NCBI GenBank assembly: GCA_013995675.1
Contig: VWRR01000019.1
Span: forward strand, 293,150 to 357,149
Reading direction: 5' to 3'
DNA: 64,000 bases
From: Cyanidiococcus yangmingshanensis
Lineage: Eukaryota > Rhodophyta > Bangiophyceae > Cyanidiales > Cyanidiaceae
The notes beneath the pieces were generated by a model that worked only from the letters and a program-made list of their open reading frames with translations, was not told the origin of the DNA and did not search any database. Every line of letters starts with the position of its first letter. The stretch's first letter is position 1. This document shows, one piece after another, positions 44,163 through 54,980 of this stretch. A program made the translations under genes and the position numbers.

Positions 44163-46523
44163 TCACGCCACTGCTAGCCACGCGACTGCTCCGACGTAGA
44201 GCAGAATCACCATGTCCTGGAGAATGTTCGCCTGGACCGACCAAGTGAAATTGCTACCATTCCCGGTGTACAAACCGAACATGCCCCCTTGCGGTGCACA
44301 AAAACTGTACAAGTTGAGGCCGAAAATAAACGCCGTGAACAACCATCCTGCTCCGAGCGGAAACCAATGCAGCTGTCGACGCTCATGAACACAACGAAGA
44401 AGCGGAACGAGCACAATCGGCAAGGAGACGCTCAGAATCGTATTGACGATTCCAATAATAGCATTGACTGTCGCCGCGCTCGAGGTAGCGGCAATGATCA
44501 GCGCTGGCAAGATCGCAATGCCACGAGCCAAAGTAGCGCGAAGGAGCATGGGAATGCGCATCTGCAGGAAACCACTCATGACATAGCTACCAGTCAAGGT
44601 GACTGTAACGGTCGCAGCGGTGCCAGATACGAGCAAGATGATCCCCCATAGAACACAGGCTCCTTCGAAGGGAAGCAGGTCGCAGAAGTTATAGAGTCCG
44701 ATGTTGGAGAGGTTTTGCGAAGCTTGCGATTGCCCACTCCTTGCAGCGATCGATATGGCCGCTGCGTTGACAAAGAAGGCGAAAAGGGTTGGAAAGGCGA
44801 GCTCGAGAACCACTGGTCCAATCCGCGGTATTGATTTGGGGAAACGAGCGGGATCCGCGTCTGCGCTCTTGCCGATGGACTGGGTATCTTCCAGGCTCGC
44901 CAAATCCGAATCTTTTTCTGGAGTCTTTTTCTCGTCAAATTCGTCTTGAGTCATGGTAGCGTCGACAGAGAGCCTGTTGACCGGCAGTCCCTCGGCGGTC
45001 TTTGAAGTTGCCGGTACGTCCTGGCCGGTTGCGCAACCAGAAGGAACGTCGAATGCATGGCGAAGAGCAGGCGCAGCACATTGCTCAATGCGTAACACAT
45101 CTGGCTCCTTGGGCACGTTCCCGTCTCTCCCGAATGTGCTGTATCCGTAGTCGGGTTGTCCTTTGTTGGGTCTGATCGCACCTTTGAAGACAGAGCTCTG
45201 CTCCAGTGCCGGTTGAGAAATCGATTGATATGGTTCCCAGCTACGCCTAACGGATATTGTATCCTCATCGGATGCAAGCGGATAGGGGTCAGTGAAGGCT
45301 GACCTGAGTGGCCCTGCGACTTGGACGGCTCCATGTTGGCGCCGTCGGTCTTCAGAGAATCTTTCCGCAGTGGATACCGCTTCGTGATATCCAAGAACAG
45401 GGCTCATTGCGGGGCCAGCTTCCAATTCAGTCCGCGAAAGAGATCCAGACTCTGAGAGCTTCGACTCCAGATCTTCTATGGTTCCCTGTTCCGTGTCCGC
45501 GCTCTCCGAAGAAAAAGAGTCAGGTTCCGACTCGCTAACAGTTTTATCCTGCGTATTCAAATCGAGCTTGCTGAAGATATTCCTAGCAACATGAAGCGTT
45601 GTATGATGCGCGATCAATGAGCCGGTCTGCAAATACAGATTGTGTGGCATCACAACGCTGCCAACAATATTCAGTGCATCGGATACTGATCCTGCGCCCT
45701 GAAAGCGTGGCAACAGCCAACCTAAAAAGAATCGCTCTACGTCGAGTCCGGACCGGGTCAGAGAAACCAGTAAGGTGATGCCGAGTGCAACCACGCAGAG
45801 CGCTACCGCCGCCTCTACGTACCGAAAGCTGCCGAGCTCCGTCAGTAGAACCAACAGGGTCGCGGCGAAAGACAACAGCACCCCTGCCCATATAAGTATG
45901 CCAGAGATGATATGCATTCCGAAAGCAAAACCGATCACTTCTGGTATGTCGGTTACAACCACAATTAGCTCCGCGAAGATCCAAAGAAGGTAGCGTGCCA
46001 TCGTTGGCTTACGGTAATGCTTGCATTCTAAAGTTCCAAAGTCCTCCAGTGGAATTTGGCTGAGCACTAGTCTGGCTCCGAGCCATCCAACAAACAGCGC
46101 GAACCACTGAGACCACCAAATTACCCAGAGCTGTGAATACGCGTACTGCGTTCCTGACTGAATATCAGCGAACAAATTCGCAGGATCGAGGTACGCGACG
46201 CAGACGAGCCAGCCAGGACCCATATAGCGCCATACGCGCTTGAGAACTTTCGCATCATGATGAAGACGCTTCCGCCAACCCACGCGAGCATTCCTTGCAG
46301 CAGGAGCTTTACACTCCATTTGTACCAGAACGCTAAAATACGGATCCCCAGAAGACGAATAGAATGTTGACTGTAACCGAACCAAACACTGAACGTCGTG
46401 CTTTACACAAGCTGCTCGTACATCATGAAAAAATGATTGCAATCTAGTCGGAGTTGACGCTCCATCCCTGAGGCGCCCTCGCCTCCGTTGACCCACGCGT
46501 GGCCGGCACGCGCCCATTTCCAT
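44163..46523 (-). CDS. NRAMP family divalent metal transporter
   Basis: Proton-coupled transporter for Mn/Fe and similar ions. ATG at 46521-46523 gives 786 residues; an in-frame ATG at 46317-46319 (MECKAPAARNARVGW) would remove a basic 68-residue leader and is as plausible. Seen: TM1 GPGWLVCVAYLDPANLFADI, where the family has DPGN (the metal-binding Asp and Asn are kept, Gly is Ala); DIPEVIGFAFGMHII in TM3; TM6 SVVMPHNLYLQTGSL with the metal-binding Met. About 240 hydrophilic, acidic residues lie between TM7 and TM8, far longer than in most NRAMPs, followed by TM8 onward (VVLELAFPTLFAFFVNAAAI) to the end. Likely in a vacuolar or plasma membrane. The inserted loop is Ser/Asp/Glu-rich with many potential phosphosites. 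Frame intact over 2.4 kb. Confidence 0.94.
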   Translation of the reverse strand: MEMGACRPRVGQRRRGRLRDGASTPTRLQSFFHDVRAACVKHDVQCLVRLQSTFYSSSGDPYFSVLVQMECKAPAARNARVGWRKRLHHDAKVLKRVWRYMGPGWLVCVAYLDPANLFADIQSGTQYAYSQLWVIWWSQWFALFVGWLGARLVLSQIPLEDFGTLECKHYRKPTMARYLLWIFAELIVVVTDIPEVIGFAFGMHIISGILIWAGVLLSFAATLLVLLTELGSFRYVEAAVALCVVALGITLLVSLTRSGLDVERFFLGWLLPRFQGAGSVSDALNIVGSVVMPHNLYLQTGSLIAHHTTLHVARNIFSKLDLNTQDKTVSESEPDSFSSESADTEQGTIEDLESKLSESGSLSRTELEAGPAMSPVLGYHEAVSTAERFSEDRRRQHGAVQVAGPLRSAFTDPYPLASDEDTISVRRSWEPYQSISQPALEQSSVFKGAIRPNKGQPDYGYSTFGRDGNVPKEPDVLRIEQCAAPALRHAFDVPSGCATGQDVPATSKTAEGLPVNRLSVDATMTQDEFDEKKTPEKDSDLASLEDTQSIGKSADADPARFPKSIPRIGPVVLELAFPTLFAFFVNAAAISIAARSGQSQASQNLSNIGLYNFCDLLPFEGACVLWGIILLVSGTAATVTVTLTGSYVMSGFLQMRIPMLLRATLARGIAILPALIIAATSSAATVNAIIGIVNTILSVSLPIVLVPLLRCVHERRQLHWFPLGAGWLFTAFIFGLNLYSFCAPQGGMFGLYTGNGSNFTWSVQANILQDMVILLYVGAVAWLAVA

Positions 46524-47299
46524 TCCGATGCGTGTGGACGCTCGGCGGCCACGTGCCGACGGGATATCAATGGGATCTGGATGTCCATAAGCTGTCTATG
46601 CCCATGGAATGTCGACGAAAGATATAATCCGCCAAGGGGTTGATTTTGTCGTCAGGCATCCAGGTTGCTGAGAATGGGTTTTTAAAGATTGATTCGGCAG
46701 GTGTGGTCCTTCTGAATAGTAGTGGCGTGCCATGCGTTGTTGAGCGCTCAGGTGCCTCCTTGTCTACTTGGCGATATTATGTCCAAAAGCACACCGGTCT
46801 CTGCCTTTTCGAATGGATACAATCAAAGAAAAAGCAGGGTTTCTGAAAGGATAGGCAGAGTCGGAGCGGTCAAGCACGGAAAAGGAGCCATGTCCGCAGA
46901 AAAAGCTCCCACTTTGTTTGGAGAACGTTTTTCACGAGGTCCCATGGTTCAGAAAACGGTGCCCGCATCGTTCCTGGCAGAGCGGTATTTGGTAACTGGC
47001 TTTTTACATCGTGCGTGTGGATCTGATCACTTGGACTTCAAAAAAGGTCTAGAGTGCTATAGACCCGGCGGAGGCTCTCTCCTAATGCAGTAGCAATCGT
47101 TGCAAAGAGGTTCGGAGTTGGAGTCACGGCTTGATGTCCATACACGCCTGTGGCTACCGCCTCAAAGCAAGTATGATTGTTGGATACCTCCCTAGAGAAT
47201 GGAACCAGGGATCATGAAAGGACGATTTCGCTCAATCAGTCGACTACAGCTCGTTGCGCCGAGTCACGCCCCGGCACCTCTGTTGCCTTCAGCGTCTTT
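46524..47299. other. Boundary between gene-rich DNA and the repeat array
   Basis: Upstream of the NRAMP gene. Frames of up to 123 codons (46722-47093) show no motif. The repeat units begin to be recognisable from about 47300. Confidence 0.4.
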
Positions 47300-48060
47300 C
47301 GTAGATGTTCAACAAGGGAACGGACCTGACTCCAGGGCTGGCTAGTGTCTGTTACGGCTTGTATCGCATTGATGTATGGCCTTTCGAGATTCTCTTTATG
47401 TTGCTCTTTTTATTATTCTGTTCCCAATCGTATGAAAAAGAAGTCTCATATATGGTTTTATTATTGCTGCAATTTATAAAATCCGCTCTGATCAGATCGC
47501 CCTGACGGGCTGGCGCGCTGCGATAAGCAGCTCCAACAAAGAAGAGCGCTGCCGACGCGAGCCTGAACTGACTTAGGGTCTGGTCCCAGCCGCAGCTTTT
47601 GTCTGATGTCTCTCCGGTCAGACACAAAAGATAGGTGTAATCGAGTATTTTCTTCCATGCTTCATGTTTTCGTCGCTTCAGATCATCGAGACACCAGGAG
47701 CCGATTTCTAACGTCCATGGCGTTGTTTCATCTATTCGATCGATCCTGGTAGCGGCCTTCGCTATGGCTAAAATCGTCTCTATGGTACGTAAGCTTGATC
47801 TAGGATCCATCATACAGGTAGGCGATTGTGCGCGCTGTGCAGGTCTGTCGTAGGACCCGGGGCGCAGCAGGTGCGGTCCCGAAGCGTTGTCGCGTTGATC
47901 TTGTCCCGCGGTGCTGTCCCGCATACGCTGTTCCGCTGGTGCGAATTTCCCGTGGAGGCAGCGCGTCGATTGCGGCAGCCTATCTGCAAACATAGAGAGA
48001 TACGAAGCTGCACGTCCCTGTCCATTCGATGGCTTGTTCCATGCGAAATACACTGAAAAA
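47300..48060. repeat. Subtelomere-like unit U0 (most diverged copy)
   Basis: This segment is recognisably related to 52380-53200, 57640-58800 and 61865-63150. Shared landmarks in order: CTCCAGGGCTGG, a T-rich tract, a TTCATATG-like word, a GATC...GGTCC patch, ACGTTCATGG, TGAAATCGTCTC (here CTAAAATCGTCTC at 47768), GATCTAGGATC, and TGTCGTAGGACCCGGGGCGCAG. A 233-codon minus-strand open frame crosses it but is not kept in the other units. Confidence 0.7.
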
Positions 48061-48438
48061 TCAACACAGGTTGGAAGAAAGCATCTCGCTCTAGCAACGA
48101 TGTTGCCGAGAGTGCTCTATCTGGATCGCGATCGCCACAAGTCCGTCTAGTCCAATTTAGACCGGTTCATCGTTGTCGTGACGTGTCACGCACGCGAGGT
48201 TCGTCTTCAACCATTTGGTGCAGATTCGGAAGGACGACGTGTTGCGAGATCAGCGAACATGTCGTAGCGATGGCCCTCGAGCACTTGACCTTGTTTTTAC
48301 AACGCAAACGGCGAGTATATGATTTTGCAGAGCGTTTAAAGACTTACTTGCTGTGAGGACTGACTTTTTCTGGGTTCTTATTCTTGAGCTTGGTGCGAGC
48401 CGGTTCACACGTACAACAATAAGGAGCCTCCCAGAGAG

Positions 48439-50655
48439 ATGGGGTTCTAAAGCAATACGTTCGTGATAATTTTTGCGGTTCTTCTGCTCTCTCTGGTCAA
48501 GAACCACGTCAGTAAGGTTGCCGCTACCCCAGCCCCTGTGAGCCTTGTAAGCTGGACGTGGATTGGTGGCGAGGACGGAACTGACAACGCTGGAAAGTAC
48601 GGAACGCTGAACGTGACCTCTGCGGGGAGTGTTCCTGGAGGACGAGGCCATGCAGCGGCTTGGGTCGGGGGTTCGAACCTCGTCTATTTATTTGGTGGAG
48701 TCGGTTATGGGAACGCATCATCAATCGGACATTTAAATGACCTCTGGACTTTCAACACAAGCTCCTTGGAGTCTACGTGGATCGGGGGGAACGAAACCGT
48801 CAATCAGCCTGGAATTTACGGAACGTTTCGCGTAGGTAGTCCGATTAATATGCCAGGCAGCCGTGGGAGAAGCGCATATTGGCAGACTGATGAGCGACAT
48901 TTCTGGTTATTCGGTGGAGCTGGTTATGATAAGAATGAAAGTCTTGGCTACTTGAATGATATGTGGTTGTATGACACAACAAGCGGCAACTGGACTTGGG
49001 TGGCAGGAAATGACACGGCCAATGTAGCAGCTGTCTACGGCCCGGAAGGCGTCTATGGTCCGAGCTACAATCCTGGGGCACGAGATAGCGCTGCCTGCTG
49101 GACTGGAGCAGATGGGCTGCTGTGGCTGTTTGGAGGAGTGAATCGCTTAACAGGAAACCTTTTCTCTGACTTGTGGTCCTTCAACACTTCGTCGTTTGAA
49201 TAGGCATATATTGGTGGCCCTACGAAGCCCAACCAACCTGGTGGCTACAGTGCGCCAGGGGCGGCTGATACTTCCAACGTTCCGGGAGGACGTTTTGGTT
49301 CCTCGTCGTGGACAGACTCTGAAGGAAATCTCTGGCTGTTCGGTGGAAGCGGATATGGAAATAGTGTTGAAAATGCCGGTAATCTGAATGATCTCTGGGT
49401 CTACAACATGAGTTAATCTGTTTGGGTTTTCGTCGTGGGAGGTGATACACCCGGCAACTCTGGAGTATACGGCACATTTGATGAGTTATCTCCAGCCAAT
49501 GATCCTGATGGGAGATTCTATGCCATGAGCTTTGTTGATGCTCTCGGAAATCTACAGCTTTTTGGCGGCACTCCCTATCTGTTGCCCGCCCTAATCGGCG
49601 GCTCCGCCTTCCTGAATGATTTGTGGGTCTTTGACATCGGCTTGCGTCAATGGGCATGGATCAAAGGCAGCACACAGATGAATGCAATCGCTGACTATGG
49701 GGTGTTTAATGTCACTAGCCCAAATGTTGTGCCTGGAGCTCGTTATGGCTCTGTACTCTGGAGTATCAACGGCAATGATCCAATTCTATTTGGAGGATTC
49801 GGATACTCAAACGCATCCGAGTCTGGATACCTGAATGATGTGTCCGCACTTGCAGAGGCATTGTCGACACTGACACCTACGTCAACGCAAACGCCAACGC
49901 TCACAGCGATGCCTATGCCAATACCTTCACCTGAACCTGTTCTCACTGGTGGCAGTGCAAGGTGCTTCCCTGCAGATGCATCCGTGCTCGTTGACGACGA
50001 GAACCACGTCGTCCTCATGAGGGGGATACGTCCCGGCATGAAGGTGATGGGCGCCGACCAGCACGGCCGTCTCGTCCCAGACACAGTCCTGAGCTGGCTG
50101 CACTATGAGCCTAGCGCTGTCGGTGAGATGCTGGTCATTGCGACCGCGTCGGGCAAGCGGCTGCGTCTCACCAGACACCATCTGGTGTATCGTCTTCAAC
50201 AGCAACAGCAACAGAAAGATCAATACAAAAACCACGACAGGCAGAGGCATCAGTCGGGTACCGACCTGGGGAGCGCCTTTGAGGCTGTCTATGCGGAGCG
50301 CGTCCGCGTTGGCGATGCTCTGTATGATGCCGTGTCGCGTTCGCTAGACCGTGTCGTGTCCATAGAGAGCGCCCAGACCGTGCATGGTCTGTACGCTCCC
50401 CTGACGCGTACGGGACGCCTCGTGGTCGACGGACTCCTGGTGAGCTGCTACGGCACGTATCCTTCGCACGCGGTGTCGCATGCGGTGCTGTGGCCAGCAC
50501 GCGTCGATACGCTTCGTGGTCGCTGGGCGTCATTGCTGGGTGTCCATCACACCCAGGGTATTATGCCATACGCAGCACACCTTTATGGGTTGTGGACGAG
50601 CATCGATCGCATGAGCCATGGAATCAAAGCGGGCATGATCGCTGCGGCCTGCTAA
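48439..50655 (+). pseudogene. Secreted Kelch-repeat protein fused to a Hedgehog-type Hint (Hog) domain, three in-frame stops
   Basis: One reading frame of 739 codons with no frame change. Codons 1-30 look like a signal peptide (MGF-stop-SNTFVIIFAVLLLSLV). Then come about six Kelch-like repeats of 60-70 residues, each with a WTWIGG-like strand, PG.R, LWLFGG.GY and LNDLW.(Y/F) (for example near 48550, 48780, 49000, 49220, 49430, 49640). A Thr/Pro linker (TLTPTSTQTPTLTAMPMPIP) leads to a Hint domain: RCFPADASVLVDD with the catalytic Cys at the junction, RGIRPGMKVMGAD, LTRHHLV (TxxH block), and YAPLTRTGRLVVDGLLVSCY, which is the Hedgehog Hog signature rather than an intein. A polyglutamine patch interrupts the Hint. 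In-frame stops: TAA 48448-48450, TAG 49201-49203 (where repeats have Trp), TAA 49414-49416. An intact member would be expected to cleave itself before the Cys. Real pseudogene, stop read-through and base-call errors are all open. Confidence 0.85.
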
Positions 50656-52379
50656 TCATGGGCTTAGCGAAAGCGTAACGAAGGCTACTGGTGGAGTGGT
50701 CGATACCGCTAGCATGTTTCGATGAGCAACCACCACGGAGCCTAGACGGCTGATGAGCACCGAGCTGGAAATGATGAGCATGAGGATCTACATGAAAACT
50801 GCTGGGCAACGAGAATTCTAGTTGACGTGACTTGTCAACAGGAATTACAACACGGAGAGAGGGATGAATGAGCACAACTGGACGGGAAAGAAGAGAAAAA
50901 GAGAAAACTAGTGAAATATATTGTGAAAAACAAACGCGTAATGAGACAAACGAATCATCATTGTGCTGGAGCGTCATGGACAGAATCTATAAAGCGCAGC
51001 CGATAACGATGAATACAAATCATTGAAGGGGGTCCACGAATAGAACCAGACTCGTCATCGGTTTACGACCTCTCTCATTGCCCATATTGGCTTGGACCCG
51101 CATGGGATTCGCAAACATATTTGGCGACTCATCTGTCTCTACTTGATCAGCGATCGGGGTAACGATGTTCTGTACCTTGTCAGATTGCTCTTAGTCCCAT
51201 ATGCTTTCTGAGAAGATGACCGGGCTGTGCATACGAGCATACCGACTTGTTTGGTTTGAGTCTCTATCTCTCTCATTCTCATTCTTTCATTCACTCTTTG
51301 AGAGACATTGAAGCCCGTTATAAGTGTAAAAAAGCGGTGCTCCTGGCCTCTGGCCGAATGGAGCGTGCGCAGAAGGCACCCCTGCACTAGGAACGAGCCT
51401 GAATGCAAGAAAGCGCTGGGAAACAATTCTGTCCAGAAACAAAGCGCTGCACGAAACGAAATGACCAGTACATGCAATTGACATGGAGTGAAAGATTCGG
51501 AGTCGTGGTGAAGCAACCATCCTATAAGTCCTCCTAGTGGCTGTCGTGTTGTAGGTTGAAACACCCATGCAGAGACGATCTTTCAGAATGGCCTCGCGCA
51601 GCTGCTCCCGATTCGATGATGCGCGCTCGATCAATAACGGGGCTGGCACGTCTCGGTGCCATACCCGAATCCCCGACATGGTGTTTCTGTCGTGTATTGC
51701 TGTCCCCGAAGACTTGAATAGAGCACTTTTTTGTTTACGAGTCCTTTTGCGTAAAACATTGACGACTTTAGGGCTCTCGCTCAGCTAGACTCTGCGTGCT
51801 TGCAAAGACCACCCAGGTCTTTCGTCATTGGGTGCACCCACAGAAGCGATGCGCCGCTCTGAGCGCTCCGCCCGTTCCGCTCTTTCCGCCCGCTCTGAGC
51901 GCTCTGAAAGCTCTGCCCGGTATCGTGGGCTAGGCCAGGGCCTGAATAGAGTCATTTTTCATAAGATTTTTTTCCAGTACATTTCTGGTCTTTTTTTACG
52001 TATTTGGTCACTAAGTGCTTATTTGGTGGTTACTGGTTACATGAAGGCAAGTTTGGTATGTTCTGTCGAGATTCAGAAAATCGTCCGTAATAAGGGTGCA
52101 CCCCAGGAGAGCAGCGTCCCTGTCGATGGCCGTGCCAGCGCGCACCGGCAATGGATCGAGGGCGGCGCAGCCGCGGCCAGCAATTTCCTCGGGCCAGCTA
52201 GTCGATAGCGCACACTTATCATGATTTTTCGGGGGGTGGATTCGGCTTCATCTTGCGCTCTGGGTCCACGCGATTGCTTGTCGGCTATCGTTAAAGTCGT
52301 TGGTTGTCGTTGGCGGTTTTTAGTGCTCAGACCAGTCGCCGGTGGGTAGGAGCGCCGAGATGCGCCCGGCGCCTCTAGC
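50656..52379. other. Intergenic, no gene; short GC-rich imperfect repeat
   Basis: 1.7 kb following the Kelch-Hog gene. 51850-51915 is an imperfect run of CGCTCTGAG/CGCTCCGCC words. The words GAATAGAGCACTTTTTT near 51717 and GAATAGAGTCATTTTT near 51944 resemble one another. I see no coding signal. Confidence 0.4.
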
Positions 52380-53463
52380 ATCTATTGAGAAAGGGGATAG
52401 TCTCGACTCCAGGGCTGGTTGCGGTCATGACACTTAAAGATGTTTTGATACATAACTCTCCAAGTTTTTCTTCTTCTTCTTTTTCTGTTCCCCTTGTTTT
52501 GCATGAATGTCATGCAATTTTTTTAGTGTTGTTCATACTTGAGAGACCGGACCCTGATGATCAGGTCCCACTGGCGGCAGGAATTCAATCCCAGGACGGA
52601 CTAGCGCAGTGATAATCAGCTCCGCCCGTAGAGGAGAGCGCATCCGATGCTAGAGCAGCCGGTCCATGGGTCTGGTCGCAGCCGCTGAGTTTGGCTGGTG
52701 TCTCTACAATCCAGAACAGTGTATATGTCGAGCAGAGTGGATGTTTTCCACTGCTGAATGGTTTCGTCGATCCATAACGTCAGGTCATTATAGGCCCATG
52801 TCTAACGTTCATGGTGCTGTCATGATTTTTCGATCGACCATAGCGACGGCCATGACCATCGATGGCATCGACTTTCAAAGGTGTGTCATCTGGACCAGGG
52901 ATCCATAATGCTGGTATGGCCACTGTTGGCGTTGTCTTCATGTTTTTGATCGATTCTGGCAACGGTCACTCCCATGACTGAAATCGTCTCTTATTGGAGG
53001 GTCACCTGGATCTGGGATCGAAAAACTAGCAGGGCTTTTGTTGGCACTGGCGCTGGCCCGCCTCGGTTGGAGTGCCATCCCGCGATTCTGTCGTAAGACG
53101 CTGTGGCGCAGCAAGTGCTGCCTCTGAGCGCTGTCCCGTAGATCTTGTGACGGTGAGCTGTCCCGCCGGCGCGCTGTCCCGCCGGCGCGCTGTCCCGCGT
53201 ATGCTGTCCGGCCAGAGGCGGTGGCGCATCACTGCTGGGGGCGACGCTTCGATTGCGCGTGCAGGCGTTCGCATGCAATCGCTCAATCGTACGCTGGCGC
53301 TCGCTGGCTTCGCTGGCGCTCGCTGGCGATCTCGTGCGGCGTCGCCGCGTCTGTCCATTTTCGGTCAGGCAAAAGCGTGCGTGCGCCTGCGCCTGCGCCT
53401 AGGCCTGCGCCTAGGCATTGGCGGGAAATGCGCGCCGCCCGCTGGATCTGTCGCGGCCAATTC

Positions 53464-53610
53464 TGTGCTGTCCAGTCCAGAAGTAGCCTATGCTGTCCAG
53501 ATGTGTCTCGCTCTGTTGAGATCAGTCGAGTCCAGTCCGGCGGTGGCCTGAGGTGTCCAGATGTGTCTAGCTCCGTCGAGATCAGTCGATCCAGTCTGGT
53601 AGTGGCCTAT
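53464..53610. repeat. 60-bp tandem repeat, two to three copies (U1)
   Basis: Copies of the GTCCAGTCC...GGCC...GTCCAGATGTGTCT...GAGATCAGTCGA unit, shorter than in U2. Confidence 0.8.
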
Positions 53611-53951
53611 GGAGTCGTAGATTGCCGGGCGACCGATGGTGACCGATGGTGACCGATGGTGTCCGATCGTGACCGTTTGTTCCAGCTCCGTGTCTCCAAA
53701 GATTGATTTTCGATCTCCAAGCGCCGGTGTGTTTGTTGTCTGCTCGTATGATAGAGCACTCGCCAGTGGCGATCCATGCCTGATATCGCTTGCGTACCAT
53801 CGATTGATTGGCATGATGAACCGATGATTGCTTGACGAGTTCATCACTAGCTAGGTAAGTGTATGCGCAAAAGGCTTGAACGCGCCGCTGCTGGCGTGCC
53901 ATGGCTCGTTCCAGCGACTAGAAAGAAAGCAGCCCCAAGGCATCCCCGGCG

Positions 53952-54049
53952 GCGCCCTTGAATCGCGTGATGGGCGCAACCTAGATCGGGCGGGGCGGCG
54001 GCGCCCTTGAATCGCGTGATGGGCGCAACCTAGATCGGGCTAGGCGGCG
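53952..54049. repeat. 49-bp direct duplication
   Basis: Two tandem copies of a 49-bp segment beginning GCGCCCTTGAATCGCGTGAT. The corresponding place in U2 (near 59550) has a single, diverged copy. Confidence 0.9.
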
Positions 54050-54829
54050 GCGCGAAATCGCCGGAACGAATCGCCTGGAGCGCGGCGCGGCCGGCGCCAG
54101 CGTACCCATCCTCGAAATCGAGTCGATCTAGGTGCGATCTGATCGTCGGCGCCAGCAGGAGACCGATCGAACCGGGTATCCATTGATCAGCGGCGATAAA
54201 AAATTCTGGGAGCGATCTGAATCGGCCGCGTGCGCAAGCGCCGTGTGCGTAGCGAATCCCTATGGCAGCAAGCGATCGATAGGGATGGAGGTCACCAGCA
54301 GAGCGCTGAGCTAGAGCGATCCTACAGGAATCCCAAAAGTAAGCAGCAGGCTACTGGTAAGGATCTAGAACGCTATTGATGAACAAGATTGAACCCCGCG
54401 CGACAAAAACAACCAACGCTCGCAGCAACCGTAAACAAACATACTGCCGACCAGTTCAGTCTGGAGAAAATACACCATCCCAAGAAAAAAAACTCAACAA
54501 GTAATTGTAAAGGCAGACCGCGAAAAAAAAGCAGATTACCCATAAAAAGCGGCTAGCGGCAGCAGCCCAAACGCGAGCACATCAAGAAAGACAGCGGATC
54601 TCCATGCAAAGAGAAAAAGTACGCGAGCAATCCGTAAACACCATGGAATGGAAAAACCTAAACCTGGACAGCAAAAGCAAAGCCGAAGATCCCAAGAACG
54701 ATCCATGAAAGGCATCGCGCAGAGCCAATGCTCGATCGAACCTGAGTCATCATTGAAAGTCTGCGGATACGGGGAATATAGGAAAAAAGATGAACGAGCG
54801 GAGCGCGAGGAATATGTGGAATAGGGTGA

Positions 54830-54980
54830 ATGAGATGGCTCAGTAAAATGGGGTAAATGGAGTGAATGAGATGCCTCAGTGAAACGCGGTGAATGGGATG
54901 ACATGTTGAAATTGTGGTGAATGGGATGACATGTTGAAATTGTGGTGAATGTGGTGAATGGGGTGAATGGGGTGAATGGG
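54830..54980 (+). repeat. Telomere-like GGGGTGAAT tract (U1)
   Basis: Degenerate 9-bp units, with GGGGTGAATGGGGTGAAT clean at 54959-54977 and looser copies before it. A 28-bp segment starting GGTGAATGGGATGACATG is duplicated at about 54889 and 54917-54944. The C. merolae telomere repeat, as I recall it, is AATGGGGGG, one base from this nonamer. Confidence 0.7.

Noticed and set aside
47352-48053. 233-codon minus-strand open frame in U0
   Set aside because: It lies within the repeat unit, shows no motif, and the related segments in U1-U3 do not keep the frame open.
48665-48690. GGGGGTTCGAACC, a T-loop-like word
   Set aside because: The flanks do not form a 5-bp stem, and it lies inside the conserved Kelch coding frame.
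54290-54320. tRNA-like D-arm word TAGCTCAG on the minus strand (also near 59885)
   Set aside because: No GGTAG/GGTAGA loop, T-arm or acceptor pairing nearby; it is part of the composite repeat.
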